From the NCBI GenBank assembly GCA_910587235.1, contig CAJUKD010000018.1, forward strand, positions 1 through 44,513: a stretch of 44,513 nt of DNA, given 5' to 3'. Positions 43,274 to 44,513 of this stretch are shown here, in pieces (position 1 is the stretch's first letter; the number at the start of each line of letters is the position of its first letter). The stretch comes from an uncultured Muribaculaceae bacterium (lineage in GTDB: Bacteria; Bacteroidota; Bacteroidia; Bacteroidales; Muribaculaceae). A model generated the notes under the pieces. The model made no database searches. It was not told the origin of the DNA and was given only the letters and a program-made list of their open reading frames with translations. The translations under genes were made by a program, and so were the position numbers.

Positions 43274-44329
43274 CTACCAGTTATATTTGTTATAACCGAA
43301 TATTTCCTGATCAACTTCAAAGGGATTGAAGAGCATGCCGTTGAAATCGAATACTTTTATCACGCCTGCCATTTCGACACGCACACTGCGGTCTTCTCCC
43401 GACATAGCCGACATGGCATAATAGCCATTGAGCTGATGAGGTATATAGCTGCGGTATTCACGTTCCACTTCGTTGACCACACGGGTTACGGTCGTAGCTT
43501 CGTAGGTGGTGAAAGTGCCGTTTTTAGGCATAGCCTGCACATTGATATCGAATTCAACAGGGAAAGCGGGAACCGGCACATTAAGTACATATTTGCCTGT
43601 GGCATCGGTCGTGCAGTTATATGTGGCTGAAGCGCCGCCATTGCGATACACCACGGCGACAATCAGGTCGACGGCACCGAAGCCTTCCCATTCATAATCA
43701 AGCTCCGCATCCCGGTAGCCTATGAGTTCGTTAGTTTCCGGGTCGCGCACAGCCTCGATGGGAGTCATCTTTTCGACATTGCGATTATAAAGACCCTGAA
43801 TCTGGGCATAGGTGGCATAAGTTTCGGGGAGCACCTGCGGGTCGCGGTGGGAGCAGGTCATGTTGCCGTAGTAAATCCCGTGGTCGCTAAGAGAAAGGCT
43901 CTGTTCAGCCCAGCGCACAACCGGATTCTCGACCGTGACAATGGAATTGTTACGACGCTCCACAGTAGTCATCGTGCCGGCGAAATCGGCCGTACGCACC
44001 GTTGCGTATACGGAATTGCTGCCGGTGGGCACTTCGATCGAATAGTGACCGTTCTCGTCGGTACGCGTGCTGAATGTGCTCTTACCTTCAAGCTTCGAGT
44101 CATAACCCGAGTTGTCGACCGTAACAAAAACTTCGACGTCGGCCGCAGCTTTGATATCGTAAACAAATTTTCCATCCCGGAGCGATGTGCCGGCATTATA
44201 GACAATATCTCCGGATATGGTCGCCTTTCCCGGGACATTTCCGATGTTAAAGCCTGTCTGTTCTTCAGAGCATGATGCGAGAAGCATGGCTGCCATTGCG
44301 GCAAAGCCTAAGATCCTGTACGTTTTCAT
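43274..44329 (-). CDS. Lipoprotein with carboxypeptidase-regulatory-like beta domains
   Basis: A 351-residue lipoprotein with lipobox LLASCS (Cys near residue 20). Two repeats resemble the carboxypeptidase-regulatory/transthyretin-like fold: residues 35-120 with STRTDENGHYSIEVPTGSNS, and about 195-275 with CTTDATGKYVLNVPVPAFPV. The C-terminus (VIKVFDFNGMLFNPFEV) is of no known type. It may be a surface or periplasmic partner of the barrel protein. Function is not recognised. Confidence 0.75.
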   Translation of the reverse strand: MKTYRILGFAAMAAMLLASCSEEQTGFNIGNVPGKATISGDIVYNAGTSLRDGKFVYDIKAAADVEVFVTVDNSGYDSKLEGKSTFSTRTDENGHYSIEVPTGSNSVYATVRTADFAGTMTTVERRNNSIVTVENPVVRWAEQSLSLSDHGIYYGNMTCSHRDPQVLPETYATYAQIQGLYNRNVEKMTPIEAVRDPETNELIGYRDAELDYEWEGFGAVDLIVAVVYRNGGASATYNCTTDATGKYVLNVPVPAFPVEFDINVQAMPKNGTFTTYEATTVTRVVNEVEREYRSYIPHQLNGYYAMSAMSGEDRSVRVEMAGVIKVFDFNGMLFNPFEVDQEIFGYNKYNW

Positions 44330-44400
44330 TTCAGGGATTTTTAGTGTGATTGGTTTAAATATTGTATCTGTGTTTTCTGCGTGTTAGTCCGTGTTTTTGG

Positions 44401-44408
44401 CAAAGGTA
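44401..44408 (-). promoter_or_regulatory. -7 box of the lipoprotein-barrel operon
   Basis: The minus strand reads TACCTTTG, 71 bases before the start codon, with TTTG-type sequences 18-23 bases further upstream. The region from here to the window end is AT-rich and shows no gene. Confidence 0.55.
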
Positions 44409-44513
44409 AGAAGATTTTTTAATCGACAAAACAAAAATTAAGAAAAACTCACATGGACTTCACGGCTCTTTCATTTAAGATTTCGTTTCATTCTCGACAA
44501 ATGTGTTATTTTA

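Overview
The window looks like a chromosome segment of a Bacteroidales bacterium, plausibly a gut Muribaculaceae relative; the genus cannot be fixed by eye. The evidence is a SusC/SusD-type outer-membrane pair, a secreted nuclease with a C-terminal domain like type IX secretion sorting signals, the gene order DUF4271-hemD-rnpA-yidD, a rimP-nusA-infB operon, and many Bacteroidetes-type promoters with a TAnnTTTG -7 box.

Region 1 (1-11100) is accessory and is the main point of interest. It is an array of Rhs/YD-repeat polymorphic-toxin modules, all on the plus strand. Three copies of a GC-rich Rhs core end at a DPxG motif. Each then switches abruptly to an AT-rich, module-specific toxin: JAB/JAMM-like in module 1, YkuD/DUF5675-like in module 2, and a different JAB/JAMM-like domain in module 3. 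Modules 2 and 3 are 5'-truncated orphans; module 3 also has a 528-bp in-frame deletion and a one-base frameshift. Between them lie eight intact exported small proteins and one broken one: family A (three members, one with an internal stop), family B (three), family C (three) and the single lipoprotein D. Short 3' remnants of lost toxins still precede several of these genes, so the array reads as a record of past toxin replacement with immunity genes retained. Family B recurs beside members of different immunity families and may be a shared accessory factor.

Region 2 (11179-16367, minus strand) carries housekeeping genes: pdxB, a membrane protein, purD and an RlmL-type rRNA methyltransferase with a long charged tail. 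Region 3 (16368-26001, plus strand) has a 656-bp intergenic stretch with 75-bp tandem repeats, then susC-like, susD-like and surface-lipoprotein genes, a terminator, and a secreted endonuclease I-family protein. Region 4 (25998-35258) has comF and a low-molecular-weight phosphatase (minus), LOG, DUF4271, hemD, rnpA and yidD (plus), pfkA (minus), a HAD phosphatase (plus), an AraC regulator (minus), an acyltransferase and recO (plus). Region 5 (35189-42013, minus) is folK-infB-nusA-rimP, then hflX. Region 6 (42014-44513) holds dispersed repeats and an outer-membrane barrel/lipoprotein pair.

The intergenic DNA of the housekeeping part contains two dispersed repeat families: a palindromic element with about 25-bp inverted ends (two copies) and a roughly 57-bp element that carries a promoter -7 box directed at minus-strand genes (three copies). 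I saw no tRNA, rRNA, CRISPR array, transposase or integrase.
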